DNA of 32,109 nucleotides. Source: Granulosicoccus sp964498925 (lineage in GTDB: Bacteria > Pseudomonadota > Gammaproteobacteria > Granulosicoccales > Granulosicoccaceae). Shown here piece after piece: positions 1 to 7,782 of this stretch. A program made the position numbers and the translations under genes. Under the pieces are notes generated by a model, which searched no databases, was not told the DNA's origin, and saw only the letters and a program-made list of their open reading frames with translations. The number at the start of each line of letters is the position of its first letter. The stretch's first letter is position 1. Location of the stretch: assembly GCA_964498925.1 (NCBI GenBank), contig CAZCKD010000013.1:1-32109 (forward strand), in the 5' to 3' direction.

Positions 1-143
1 AGGTTTTTTCGTGTTTTTGGATCGACAACAGAAAAGGAGTCAGCGTCCATCAAAACAGAGGCACGGGGAAAACCCGACTGCAAAAGGAAATTGTAAATGA
101 GGTCTTCCAAGACTAGGTAGGCACTTTCGCTGCTATAACTCAA
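1..143 (-). CDS. Possible 5' part of an unidentified minus-strand gene, cut by the window edge
   Basis: On the minus strand a frame is open from a TTG at 143 to the left edge (47 codons), with an ATG at 50 as an alternative start. The reading is protein-like (for example LVLEDLIYNFLL, then DADSFSVVDPKTRKN) but I recognise no family. No ribosome binding site precedes the TTG at 143. A better-looking start, TTG at 175 with AGGA seven bases upstream, lies in the neighbouring frame and stops after 11 codons at 140-142, so the gene may start at 175 and carry a frameshift, or start at 143 or 50. A 47-codon open frame can occur by chance, so support is weak. Confidence 0.3.
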   Translation of the reverse strand, partial: MSYSSESAYLVLEDLIYNFLLQSGFPRASVLMDADSFSVVDPKTRKN

Positions 144-525
144 GACAGGTTACGCAGACCATCGACACGCGTCAATATTTTGTCCTTTTTGCTAGTGGAA
201 TTGCAATATATATCACTATTTATGAGGATAGCAATGGACTCATAACACTAAGGCCCGGCATTCCAAGCAATCAAGCCTGCATTGCTAATAAAAGCACCTA
301 CCCTATTGTTAAGCGTTACAAAACACCGCACTAGGCGTCAAAGTTGCCCCTATGGTCACCAAAATCTGCCAATGCATGTTAACGATTGTCAGACGGCCCT
401 AGTACGTTAAATCTAGAGCGCTGACAAAGACTAGAATCTACTCCGCAATTCACAGTCAAGGGACGACTGTGATGACCTGTCATCAGGTCTAAAACCCATT
501 ATGCTCATGGAGGTTACTTAACACT
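144..525. other. Non-coding stretch upstream of the 526 gene
   Basis: I see no convincing gene here: the ATG-started frames I read are shorter than 20 codons. The stretch is fairly AT-rich around 200-240. It ends in two adjacent hairpins (described separately) and a GGAGG ribosome binding site at 509-513, twelve bases before the ATG at 526. If the left-edge gene is real this is a divergent promoter region. No clear sigma-70 promoter could be picked by eye. Confidence 0.6.
451..489 (+). promoter_or_regulatory. Two adjacent hairpins in the presumed leader of the 526 gene
   Basis: CACAGTC (451-457) pairs with GACTGTG (465-471) across a 7-base loop. Three bases on, GACCTG (474-479) pairs with CAGGTC (484-489) across the 4-base loop TCAT. 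Both stems are perfect. Neither is followed by a T-run, so they are not obvious terminators. They lie 36 to 75 bases before the ATG and could be a structured leader or protein-binding palindromes. Function is unknown. Confidence 0.4.
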
Positions 526-1638
526 ATGTTCAAAACACTATTCTTATTTCTAGCCATTGGCGCCCTCAGTTTGCTCGGGTACCACGAGTATAAAAAGAAC
601 ACGAATTCGCTGGATGCGGATGGTCACTCCATTGCGTCCCGCTACACCGGGCAGGCCAAAGACAAACTTCTCGAAGGCGTTGATCGCCTCAAGGGTAGAT
701 TAAATCTGGGTGATAGCAGCGAAGGAGAAACCACCAACGCTGAAGGTGCAGCATCCGAGCTAGCTGAATCAGCGGCAGAGTCTGCCGAGGGTGTGCAGGA
801 GGATGCACAAAACGCCGTTTCAAGCGCAACGGAGAAAGCATCAGAGACTGCGGACGCCATGACCGCAGAGGCATCTGATGCCGTTGAGTCCATGAAAGAT
901 CAAGCAAGCGAGGCTGTGGATGGCGTCACTAGCAACGTCAGTGATGCTGCCGACGCCATTAAGGATCAGGCCGGAGACTTAGCAGATGCAGCGACTGATT
1001 TGGCAGCGGACGCGGGCGATACGGCTGCCTCCGCTGCAGATAGTGCAACTGACGCTGTTCAAGATGTTGCTGATCAGGCAGAGGGAATTGCTGATGACCT
1101 AAAGGCACAAGCCGGGGAAGCTGCAGAAACGCTTACGGATCAAGCGAGCGACGTTATTGAAAATACAACTGCCGTGGCTGAAGAAGCAGAGAACGCTGTG
1201 TCAACAAGCGCTGAGGACTCTGCACAAGAGAGCGACGAATCAACCACCAACACAACGGAATCCGCAGCAAGCACTTCTTCAGATGCTGAGGCTGGTGCTA
1301 GCGATGAGAGCGAGAGCTTAAGTCTTAGTGGCCTCAGTCGCGTACTAGGCAATGCACTGGGTTCAACAAAAAGTGTTTTGGCAGGCGTTACTGATGAAGC
1401 CTCCGCCAAGGAGGCGCTACCACGCTTAGAAGAGGCCAACGCTAGTGTTCAGAAGGTAGCCAAACTGATACCCAACATTCCGGATGTCGCCAAAGGGCCG
1501 CTGTCAAAGTTAGTTGGCAATGGACTATCGGGTATTAAACCATTGGCCGATTCAGCCTTAAGTCTTCCAGGCGTTGGTGATACGTTGCAGCCAGTGGTTG
1601 GTCCTATGCTTGAAACGCTCTCTACGCTCAGTGAGTAG
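526..1638 (+). CDS. Membrane-anchored, alanine-rich LEA/apolipoprotein-like helical protein
   Basis: The 370-residue protein has one hydrophobic segment at residues 1-19 with no lipobox, so it is probably held in the inner membrane with the rest outside the cytoplasm. Residues about 60-245 are almost entirely Ala, Asp, Glu, Ser, Thr and Gln in an amphipathic-helix pattern with short quasi-repeats (DQASEAVD, DQAGDLAD, DQAEGIAD, DQASDVIE), as in late-embryogenesis-abundant and apolipoprotein-like proteins. A very acidic Ser/Thr linker follows (about 225-265). The C-terminal 100 residues are different and more hydrophobic, with the motif TDEASAKEALPRLEEAN, which I have seen in other envelope proteins, and several Pro-Gly turns. 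GGAGG at 509-513 supports the ATG. The exact role is unknown; an envelope stress or structural role is a guess. It is convergent with the GST gene. Confidence 0.75.
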   Translation: MFKTLFLFLAIGALSLLGYHEYKKNTNSLDADGHSIASRYTGQAKDKLLEGVDRLKGRLNLGDSSEGETTNAEGAASELAESAAESAEGVQEDAQNAVSSATEKASETADAMTAEASDAVESMKDQASEAVDGVTSNVSDAADAIKDQAGDLADAATDLAADAGDTAASAADSATDAVQDVADQAEGIADDLKAQAGEAAETLTDQASDVIENTTAVAEEAENAVSTSAEDSAQESDESTTNTTESAASTSSDAEAGASDESESLSLSGLSRVLGNALGSTKSVLAGVTDEASAKEALPRLEEANASVQKVAKLIPNIPDVAKGPLSKLVGNGLSGIKPLADSALSLPGVGDTLQPVVGPMLETLSTLSE

Positions 1639-1657
1639 AATCGACTGAGTCGGGCTA

Positions 1658-2302
1658 TTACATGGAATTGGCTAGTTCCGAATAATCCACTTGCACGTAC
1701 TTCTGATAAGCAGCTCTCTCGCTTATTAAGGCGTAATAGCGATCCAAGTGGATTAGTTTTTCCCTCGGAATATCAATATTAAAATAGCGATACAAACAGT
1801 GGGCAAATTGAATATCGGCCAGAGTGAAATGATCTCCTGCCAGATACGTGTATTTAGATAATCGTTGATCAGCAATGTGTAGATACTTCGACAGAGTATC
1901 GACGTTCTTTTTCACTAGCTCCGTATTGCGTCGTTCAGGTTTTACCCTCACGGCTTGCCAGAAAATGGGGCTGGTAAAATTTAACGCTATCTGAACTTTC
2001 GACCATTCAGCCCACTGATCGATCAAGCAACGCTTGGACGGATCCTTGGGCCAGAATTCATCGGGTCCATAACGAGATGCCAAATATCGCAGAATCGCTC
2101 CCGACTCCCACAATGGCGCATTGTCAGCATCCTGTATGGTGGGAACGGTACCGTTGGGATTGATTGCGCGATACTCGTCTGTATCTACGACCCCATAGAT
2201 GAAACCTGCGTCTGATCGAGAGTAGGCAAGATCTAATTCGCTTAAGCACCACAGGACCACCTGTACGTTCGACGACGAAAGGCGGCCCCAGACTTTAATC
2301 AT
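1658..2302 (-). CDS. Glutathione S-transferase family protein
   Basis: At 214 residues this is standard GST length. The N-terminal thioredoxin-like domain holds an SSSN motif where GSTs keep their catalytic Ser/Tyr (residues 9-12), then NPNGTVPTI with the cis-proline, then LWESGAILRYLA, the glutathione gamma-glutamyl-binding motif with the Glu-Ser pair. The helical C-terminal domain carries FTLADIQFAH, the usual N-capping/hydrophobic staple motif. It should conjugate or reduce small electrophiles with glutathione in the cytoplasm; the substrate cannot be read. Its ATG lies 15 bases after the stop of the tpa gene, so the two are probably co-transcribed, hinting at detoxification of a reactive metabolite, which is inference. 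The ribosome binding site is weak. Confidence 0.85.
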   Translation of the reverse strand: MIKVWGRLSSSNVQVVLWCLSELDLAYSRSDAGFIYGVVDTDEYRAINPNGTVPTIQDADNAPLWESGAILRYLASRYGPDEFWPKDPSKRCLIDQWAEWSKVQIALNFTSPIFWQAVRVKPERRNTELVKKNVDTLSKYLHIADQRLSKYTYLAGDHFTLADIQFAHCLYRYFNIDIPREKLIHLDRYYALISERAAYQKYVQVDYSELANSM

Positions 2303-2317
2303 AGAAAGTGATACTAC

Positions 2318-3700
2318 CTAGATCTTTGCGTGACGATCCATCGCATTGTCGATCGCCTGGACGATCTCATCGATGTCACCTTCATTGCAGATGAGCGCAG
2401 GACTCAGACACACCGTGTTGTTCAGACCCGTAAGGCTTCGATTTGTACGACCTATCACTACACCCTGCTCCATGCAGTCTCCTGCGATTTTAACAAGCAT
2501 ACTTTCATCAACAGGCTCTTTAGTCTGACGATCTTTGACCAGTTCAAAGCCGCAGAACAGTCCTTTACCCCGGACATCACCAATCACTTTATATTTATTC
2601 TGGAGTCCTCGAAGCTTCTCCATTAAATACTGTCCCATCTTCTCAGTATTTTCCAAGAGCTTTTCATCTTCGATAATGCGCATGGTTTCTAATGCCGCAG
2701 CTGGTCCAGCAGCACATCCACCAAACGTACTGATATCACGGAAGTAACTCATGGAATCTTCGGTTTTCTTAAATTGATTGAAAACCTCTTCGGTTGTCAC
2801 TGTGCAAGCAATGGCAGCGTAGCCACTGGCGACACCCTTAGCCATCGTAACGATGTCTGGTTTGATATCGTAGTGCTGATAACCGAACCATTTACCCGTT
2901 CGACCCAAACCACAAACAACCTCATCAATATGTAAGAGCACGCCATACTTCTTACAAATCTCCTGAACCGTTTCCCAATACCCTTCAGGTGGAGTGATGA
3001 CGCCGCCACCCGCTGTGATTGGTTCCAACACGATAGAGCCAACAGTGTCTGGATCTTCTCGAAGAATAACGTTTTCGATTTCCCGGGCAATCTTGACACC
3101 GTAGTCGGAATCATCAGGGAATTGGCTTCGATACTCACAACAGTGCGGTACTTCGACAAAGCCCGGAGTAAATGGTCCGTATTGATCGCGACGTTCGTTT
3201 TGTCCGCACGTTGAAAGTGCAGTGATCGTCGTGCCGTGATAGTCCCTGTCACGATATAGGATTTTGTGCTTCTTACCGCCATTTTGCATCGCAGCTATCT
3301 GACGGACAATTTTGTAGCCTTTTTCATTGGCTTCAGAACCGGAGTTGGAATAATAAACACGACTCATACCTGGCATTTTGGAAATCAATCGTTCGGCATA
3401 TTGAATACCCGGAACATTGCCGGCAGAGCCTGCGAAGTAGCACATTTCAACCAGCTGATCTCTTACCGCATTGGCGATACTTTCGCGGCCATAACCTAGG
3501 TTGACCGTCCAGACTGCGCCGGAAACTGCGTCTAAATGCTCTTTGCCATTCTGATCCCAGATACGCATGCCATCGCCTTTGACAATAACCAGCGGATCCT
3601 TCTCCTCAAGCGCTTTGTGAGGCGTAAGATGATGCCAGACGTGGGATCGGTCCATCTCGACCAGATCTGTCATATCGACATTTTCAGTGGGCTTATTCAT
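2318..3700 (-). CDS. tpa: Taurine-pyruvate aminotransferase (class III)
   Basis: This is a 460-residue PLP-dependent class III aminotransferase. The start at 3700 is preferred because GGAG lies eight bases upstream; a longer frame starting at 3745 would add 15 unlike residues. Visible motifs are YYSNSGSEANEKGYKIVRQ (PLP phosphate cup), YRDRDYHG, the catalytic Asp in HIDEVVCGLGRTGKW (D259), and MAKGVASGY with the Schiff-base lysine K288. The stretches around EVPHCCEYRSQ and ILEPITAGGG-type sequence match my memory of Tpa proteins, which transfer the amino group of taurine (or hypotaurine) to pyruvate, giving sulfoacetaldehyde and alanine. The usual partner sulfoacetaldehyde acetyltransferase (xsc) and a taurine transporter are not in the window, so another omega-amino acid substrate is possible. 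The GST gene follows; the SMP-30 gene is divergent. Confidence 0.78.
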   Translation of the reverse strand: MNKPTENVDMTDLVEMDRSHVWHHLTPHKALEEKDPLVIVKGDGMRIWDQNGKEHLDAVSGAVWTVNLGYGRESIANAVRDQLVEMCYFAGSAGNVPGIQYAERLISKMPGMSRVYYSNSGSEANEKGYKIVRQIAAMQNGGKKHKILYRDRDYHGTTITALSTCGQNERRDQYGPFTPGFVEVPHCCEYRSQFPDDSDYGVKIAREIENVILREDPDTVGSIVLEPITAGGGVITPPEGYWETVQEICKKYGVLLHIDEVVCGLGRTGKWFGYQHYDIKPDIVTMAKGVASGYAAIACTVTTEEVFNQFKKTEDSMSYFRDISTFGGCAAGPAAALETMRIIEDEKLLENTEKMGQYLMEKLRGLQNKYKVIGDVRGKGLFCGFELVKDRQTKEPVDESMLVKIAGDCMEQGVVIGRTNRSLTGLNNTVCLSPALICNEGDIDEIVQAIDNAMDRHAKI

Positions 3701-3850
3701 GGCTATAACTCCGACATATGAGACTGAACCGGATCGCTTAAGCACCGTTGCGCAAAAGATGCGTCAATAGGCCCTTGAACGGTCGATTCTAATGGTCGAG
3801 ACTATGGGGTACAGCGACCAAGTACATACAGTGCCAGCAATTAAACGAAA
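3701..3850. promoter_or_regulatory. Divergent promoter region between tpa and the SMP-30 gene
   Basis: These 150 bases must carry the promoters of both units. GGTCGA occurs twice in direct orientation at 3781-3786 and 3794-3799, 13 bases apart, a possible regulator site. No consensus sigma-70 elements stand out. The tpa ribosome binding site (GGAG on the minus strand) lies at the left end. Confidence 0.4.
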
Positions 3851-4873
3851 GTGATACCAGAAAATCTCCCTTTATCGTCCATTCACGGTTTTCTGGGCAA
3901 GAATTTAAGTCGCCCCGAGTGTGTTCTTGCCCATGAATCAGGACTTCTACTCGTTCCCAACTGGTCAGACAACGGGGGCATTAGCCTCATTCTGCCCGAC
4001 AATGAGGTGCATCACATACTGGGAAAGTACCCAACAACAATGCGGCCCAACGGCATTGCTCTGGAAGCTGGCGGCACTGTTTTATTGGCGCATATGGGAG
4101 AAACGGATGGCGGTATTTTCAGACTCTACCCATCCGGCGATATCGAGCCGGTTGCTCTGACCGTAAATGGACACCCCATACCACCGACCAACTTCGTGGT
4201 GAAAGACAGCACGGGGAGAATCTGGCTGACCGTCAGCACACGAAAGACCCCCAGAGCCACTGATTACAGAGCCAGCGCCAGCTCAGGCTTTATTGCCGTC
4301 ATAGAGCCGGGTAGCAGCGACGCACGAATTGTGGCCGACGGTCTCGGCTATACCAATGAGTGCATTATCGATGAAGAGCGTGGAGAGGTTTGGGTCAATG
4401 AGACATTTGCTCGACGACTTACTCGGTTCAAGTTAAAGCATTTAGACTCCGCGCAGGTGTCTCTGCAAGATGGTCGGGTGATGACTCATTTTCCAGCAGG
4501 TACGTATCCAGACGGACTGGCATTAGACGAGACCGGCCATGTCTGGGTAACAAGCATTGTGAGCAATAGAATAATCCGGGTGTCCAGAGACGGACTGGCG
4601 CAGACAATGTTCGAGGACAGCGATGCCGACCATATCCATTGGACCGAAAGCGCTTACCAAAATGACAGCCTCGGACGAGAGCATCTCGATAACGCGAAAT
4701 CGACACACCTTAAAAACATGTCGAATCTTGCCTTCGGTGGACCGGACAGAAAAACGCTCTATCTCGGGAACCTACTGGGCGAAAACATTCCTTTCATTAA
4801 CGGCTCAATAACCGGTGCTGCCATGCAACACTGGAACGTGCCCCTGGGTGAATTAACCCGTCAGTATCGTTAG
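3851..4873 (+). CDS. SMP-30/gluconolactonase-family lactonase
   Basis: The 340-residue beta-propeller protein matches the SMP-30/gluconolactonase/luciferin-regenerating family, metal-dependent hydrolases that usually open sugar lactones. Candidate metal and substrate residues sit in the right order: E23 in RPECVL, N114 in PPTNFVV, N169 in GYTNEC and D221 in YPDGLALD. Blade-type repeats such as DETGHVWVTS and DSTGRIWLTVS are clear. GTG at 3851 is the first start after an in-frame stop at 3842-3844 and keeps E23 at the family position; the ribosome binding site is poor. A dehydrogenase gene follows after 63 bases on the same strand, so a lactone to acid to oxidised acid route is plausible but inferred. 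There is no signal peptide, so it should be cytoplasmic. Confidence 0.82.
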   Translation: MIPENLPLSSIHGFLGKNLSRPECVLAHESGLLLVPNWSDNGGISLILPDNEVHHILGKYPTTMRPNGIALEAGGTVLLAHMGETDGGIFRLYPSGDIEPVALTVNGHPIPPTNFVVKDSTGRIWLTVSTRKTPRATDYRASASSGFIAVIEPGSSDARIVADGLGYTNECIIDEERGEVWVNETFARRLTRFKLKHLDSAQVSLQDGRVMTHFPAGTYPDGLALDETGHVWVTSIVSNRIIRVSRDGLAQTMFEDSDADHIHWTESAYQNDSLGREHLDNAKSTHLKNMSNLAFGGPDRKTLYLGNLLGENIPFINGSITGAAMQHWNVPLGELTRQYR

Positions 4874-4936
4874 ACTAAATGCCTTGTTTGTCGCTTGCGA
4901 AAACATCAAGACTCCTGAAATACACCGAGACACTTA

Positions 4937-6049
4937 ATGAGCAAAGTATTCAATATTGCAGTATTCGAGGGAGATGGGATCGGGCCGGAAATCACAGCGC
5001 CCTGCTTAGACCTCATGCACAAGGCATGTTTAAACATATCGAAACAAAACCCTGACAATGCCATCGAATTAAACGTGCAGCACCTTGCTGCAGGTTCCAA
5101 AGCTTACCTCGAGGTCGGTGAGGCATTGCCGGCACATTCGGTTGTAGAAGCCAGGAAAGCCGATGCAATTTTACTTTCGGCCATGGGAGATCCGGACGTT
5201 CGGTATCCAGATGGTACAGAGCTAGTCCCGCAGATAGAGCTGAGATTCGCATTGGAGCTTTATGCTGGAATCCGCCCCATACGAAGCATACCCGGCGTGC
5301 CCAGCCCTTTGTCCGACCCACGTGCCAAAGACATCGACTTCGTTCTGGTACGCGAATCTATCGAAGGCTTATTCGCACCTCAAGCGCCTTCGAAAATGAT
5401 AGGTGATGAACAGGCGGAAGAAACGCTCGTTATTACACGCAATGTCAGCGAAAGATTGTTCGACAAAACCTTTGAACTTGCAGCAAGAAGAAACGCTAAA
5501 CGCATTACCTGCATTGATAAAGCAAACGTATTTCCGGCATTCGCTTTTTTTAGAAAAATGTTTTACGAAGCAGCCGCAAAACATGAAAGCTCATTTAATA
5601 CAACTGCAACACCCATCGATCATGGTTATGTCGACATCATGTCTTTGAATCTATTAACTCGTCCCTGGGACTACGACGTTATGGTGACTGAAAACATGTT
5701 CGGCGACATTTTATCTGACCTGGCTGCCGGACTCATCGGAGGAATGGGCTACGCCCCTTCTGCAGATATAGGCGATAACCATGCGGTTTTTCAACCGTGC
5801 CATGGCACAGCACCGGACATTGCCGGAAAGGGACTGGCGAATCCGACGGCTATGTTTCTAAGCGGAGCCATGTTGTTACAGTGGTTGGCGGATACTAACA
5901 ATTACAAACCCGCAGAAGACGCCGCCAATTTAATGGTTAACGCGGTTGATCGTGCGTTTGCTGACGGTTCACTAAAGACGATTGAACTAGGTGGGCAGTC
6001 CACCCTAAATGACGTCTATGAAGCAGTCGACAAGCAGATTATGCAATAA
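4937..6049 (+). CDS. Isocitrate/isopropylmalate dehydrogenase-family beta-decarboxylating dehydrogenase
   Basis: This 370-residue NAD(P)-dependent enzyme of the LeuB/Icd/tartrate-dehydrogenase superfamily oxidises a (2R)-hydroxy acid and decarboxylates the product. Landmarks are FEGDGIGPEI at the N-terminus, the substrate Arg in IRPIRSIPGV, VRESIEGLFA, the catalytic Lys in CIDKANVF, the metal Asp residues in VTENMFGDILSDLAAG, and the nucleotide-binding CHGTAPDIAGKG. The IRPIRSIPGVPSPL stretch and the surroundings look closer to D-malate/tartrate-type enzymes than to true LeuB, and no leuA, leuC or leuD is nearby, so I do not call it leuB. Its position 63 bases after a lactonase gene suggests catabolism of a hydroxy or sugar acid. 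The ribosome binding site is weak (CCGAGA). The substrate is unresolved. Confidence 0.8.
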   Translation: MSKVFNIAVFEGDGIGPEITAPCLDLMHKACLNISKQNPDNAIELNVQHLAAGSKAYLEVGEALPAHSVVEARKADAILLSAMGDPDVRYPDGTELVPQIELRFALELYAGIRPIRSIPGVPSPLSDPRAKDIDFVLVRESIEGLFAPQAPSKMIGDEQAEETLVITRNVSERLFDKTFELAARRNAKRITCIDKANVFPAFAFFRKMFYEAAAKHESSFNTTATPIDHGYVDIMSLNLLTRPWDYDVMVTENMFGDILSDLAAGLIGGMGYAPSADIGDNHAVFQPCHGTAPDIAGKGLANPTAMFLSGAMLLQWLADTNNYKPAEDAANLMVNAVDRAFADGSLKTIELGGQSTLNDVYEAVDKQIMQ

Positions 6050-6098
6050 GGTTAATTAATCCTTACTCAGAATCATCGAACACGTTATAGATACGAAC

Positions 6099-6740
6099 CT
6101 ATTCTAGAATGACGCCCGAACGTGCAGCGATATAAACTGCCTCCGTTCGGTTTGACGCACCCAATAGTTTGAATATTCCTGACAGATGAGCCTTAACCGT
6201 ATTCTGAGAAATATTCAGCTTGTCAGATATCGTCTTATTCGGCTTTCCCTGAATGACGTAGGTGAGCACTTCTCTTTGACGATCGGATAAACCTGACAAG
6301 GCATCCTGATTACCCATAGATCCTGTCTTAACAGATGCCGCATGAACTGCCGTAATTTCCTTCGGTAGGTACACACCACCGGCTACTATCAGCGTTATTG
6401 CGTTGAGAAGTTCTTCATGCGTAGCGGCTTTACTGATATACCCCATCGCCCCGTTCTGAATACAACTGTGAATAATAGCGGGGTCCGTTTCACCCGAAAG
6501 AACGACAATGGCAATCTCAGGAAACTGTTCCCGAAGCAGCAAAAGGGACTCAACACCTGAGGATACTTGTAGCTTTAAATCGAGCAGGACGAGATCAGCC
6601 GGCGCGTCGGATAGCAGAATTTCCTGAGCACCCGTCAGATCGGCAGTATCAACGACTTCCGGAGACGGTTCGAAGCTCTGCAAAAGATGCACGAGACCGC
6701 TTCTGAACAAAGCGTGGTCATCAACTATCAGGATTTTCAT
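6099..6740 (-). CDS. NarL/FixJ-type response regulator (orphan)
   Basis: The 213-residue protein has a receiver domain (about 1-120) and a LuxR-type helix-turn-helix (about 145-210). The acidic pair is D7/D8, the phosphorylated Asp is D54 in LVLLDLKL, the switch Thr/Ser region is VVLSGE, and the conserved Lys is in YISKAA. The DNA-binding part shows LSDRQREVLTYVIQGKPNKTISDKLNISQNTVKAHL. It should act as a phosphorylation-controlled transcription regulator. No histidine kinase is in the window, so its partner and targets are unknown. It is divergent from ttcA across 199 bases and convergent with the preceding dehydrogenase gene. Confidence 0.92.
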   Translation of the reverse strand: MKILIVDDHALFRSGLVHLLQSFEPSPEVVDTADLTGAQEILLSDAPADLVLLDLKLQVSSGVESLLLLREQFPEIAIVVLSGETDPAIIHSCIQNGAMGYISKAATHEELLNAITLIVAGGVYLPKEITAVHAASVKTGSMGNQDALSGLSDRQREVLTYVIQGKPNKTISDKLNISQNTVKAHLSGIFKLLGASNRTEAVYIAARSGVILE

Positions 6741-6939
6741 AGCGCCGAAGCCACCATAACTGCGATTTTTGAGTCCGTCGAGGTTTTGAGATTTACTGTA
6801 GCAGACTTTACGTTAGGGTCCGCGGAACCGACCACTACGTTTGACTAATCTTTCGTATATGATGCAGCGGCAATGCCAGAAATGGCTATTCGCTCTACAA
6901 TAGCGGAACAGCCTCTCATCAAGTCATGGTTTCAACATT

Positions 6940-7782
6940 TTGTCGAAAATCACACCCACAGCTAAACGCCTGCAACGACATTGCGGCCGCGCGGTCGTTG
7001 ATTACAACCTGATCGAACAGGGCGACCACATTATGGTCTGCCTTTCAGGTGGTAAAGATAGCTATGCCATGCTCGATTTATTACTCCACTTGCAGAAAGT
7101 CGCCCCTATAGACTTCTCACTGGTGGCGGTTAATCTCGATCAAAAACAACCGGGTTTCCCGGAAGAAGTACTACCCCACTACCTCGATACAAAACAAATA
7201 CCGTACGAAGTCATCGAGGAAGATACCTTTAGCATCGTCACCGATAAAATTCCGGCGGGATCTTCGACATGCGGATTGTGCTCTCGCTTAAGACGAGGAA
7301 TTTTGTACAAAACCGCTGACCGACTCGGCGCTACTAAAATCGCTCTGGGACACCATGCAGATGATCTACTGGAAACCTTGCTACTCAATTTATTTCACGG
7401 CGGCACATTAAAAACAATGCCACCAAAACTGCATGCAGACAATGGACGCAATATCGTTATCCGTCCGTTAATACATTGCCGAGAAAAAGATCTCATTCAG
7501 TACAGTGCTGAGCAAAGCTATCCGATTATTCCGTGCAATCTTTGCGGTTCTCAGCCTAACCTACAAAGGCAGGCCATGAAGCAATTGATTGCCGAATGGG
7601 AAGAGAACGACCCGGCGCGGATATCTTCCATGCTCGGTGCAATGGGTAACGTAACTCCTTCGCATCTGCTGGATAAAAGTCTCTACGACTTCGATGCAAA
7701 CAGTCAGTTATCAAATAACAATCACGAAGACATTCTGACCACGGTAACTACCACGGAATTTCCTCTCCATCGTATGCAATGA
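6940..7782 (+). CDS. ttcA: tRNA 2-thiocytidine(32) synthetase TtcA
   Basis: TtcA thiolates cytidine 32 of certain tRNAs using ATP and an iron-sulfur cluster. The PP-loop SGGKDS is at residues 36-41. The cluster cysteines are visible in TCGLC (C111, C114) and PCNLCGSQPNLQR (C199, C202). The motif GHHADD follows the core. The start is TTG at 6940: the frame is closed by TAG at 6901-6903 and holds no ATG or GTG in between, while the nearby ATG at 6926 is out of frame. At 280 residues it is slightly short of some homologues and has a low-complexity Asn/Thr-rich tail (SNNNHEDILTTVTTTE). Its last 35 bases overlap the 3' end of the opposite-strand SDR gene. Confidence 0.95.
   Translation: MSKITPTAKRLQRHCGRAVVDYNLIEQGDHIMVCLSGGKDSYAMLDLLLHLQKVAPIDFSLVAVNLDQKQPGFPEEVLPHYLDTKQIPYEVIEEDTFSIVTDKIPAGSSTCGLCSRLRRGILYKTADRLGATKIALGHHADDLLETLLLNLFHGGTLKTMPPKLHADNGRNIVIRPLIHCREKDLIQYSAEQSYPIIPCNLCGSQPNLQRQAMKQLIAEWEENDPARISSMLGAMGNVTPSHLLDKSLYDFDANSQLSNNNHEDILTTVTTTEFPLHRMQ

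Noticed and set aside
1627..1649. CTCAGT/ACTGAG inverted repeat at the end of the 526 gene as terminator
   Set aside because: Six-base stem with an 11-base loop, lying partly inside the coding sequence and with no T-run.
3701..3745. Longer N-terminus for the taurine-pyruvate aminotransferase
   Set aside because: The extra 15 residues are unlike the family, while GGAG is well placed for the ATG at 3700.
4937..6049. Assignment as leuB
   Set aside because: Motifs look closer to tartrate/D-malate-type enzymes and no leucine biosynthesis genes are adjacent.
6841..6863. TTGACT followed by TATGAT as a sigma-70 promoter for ttcA
   Set aside because: The gap between the two is only 11 bases, too short for a normal -35/-10 pair.
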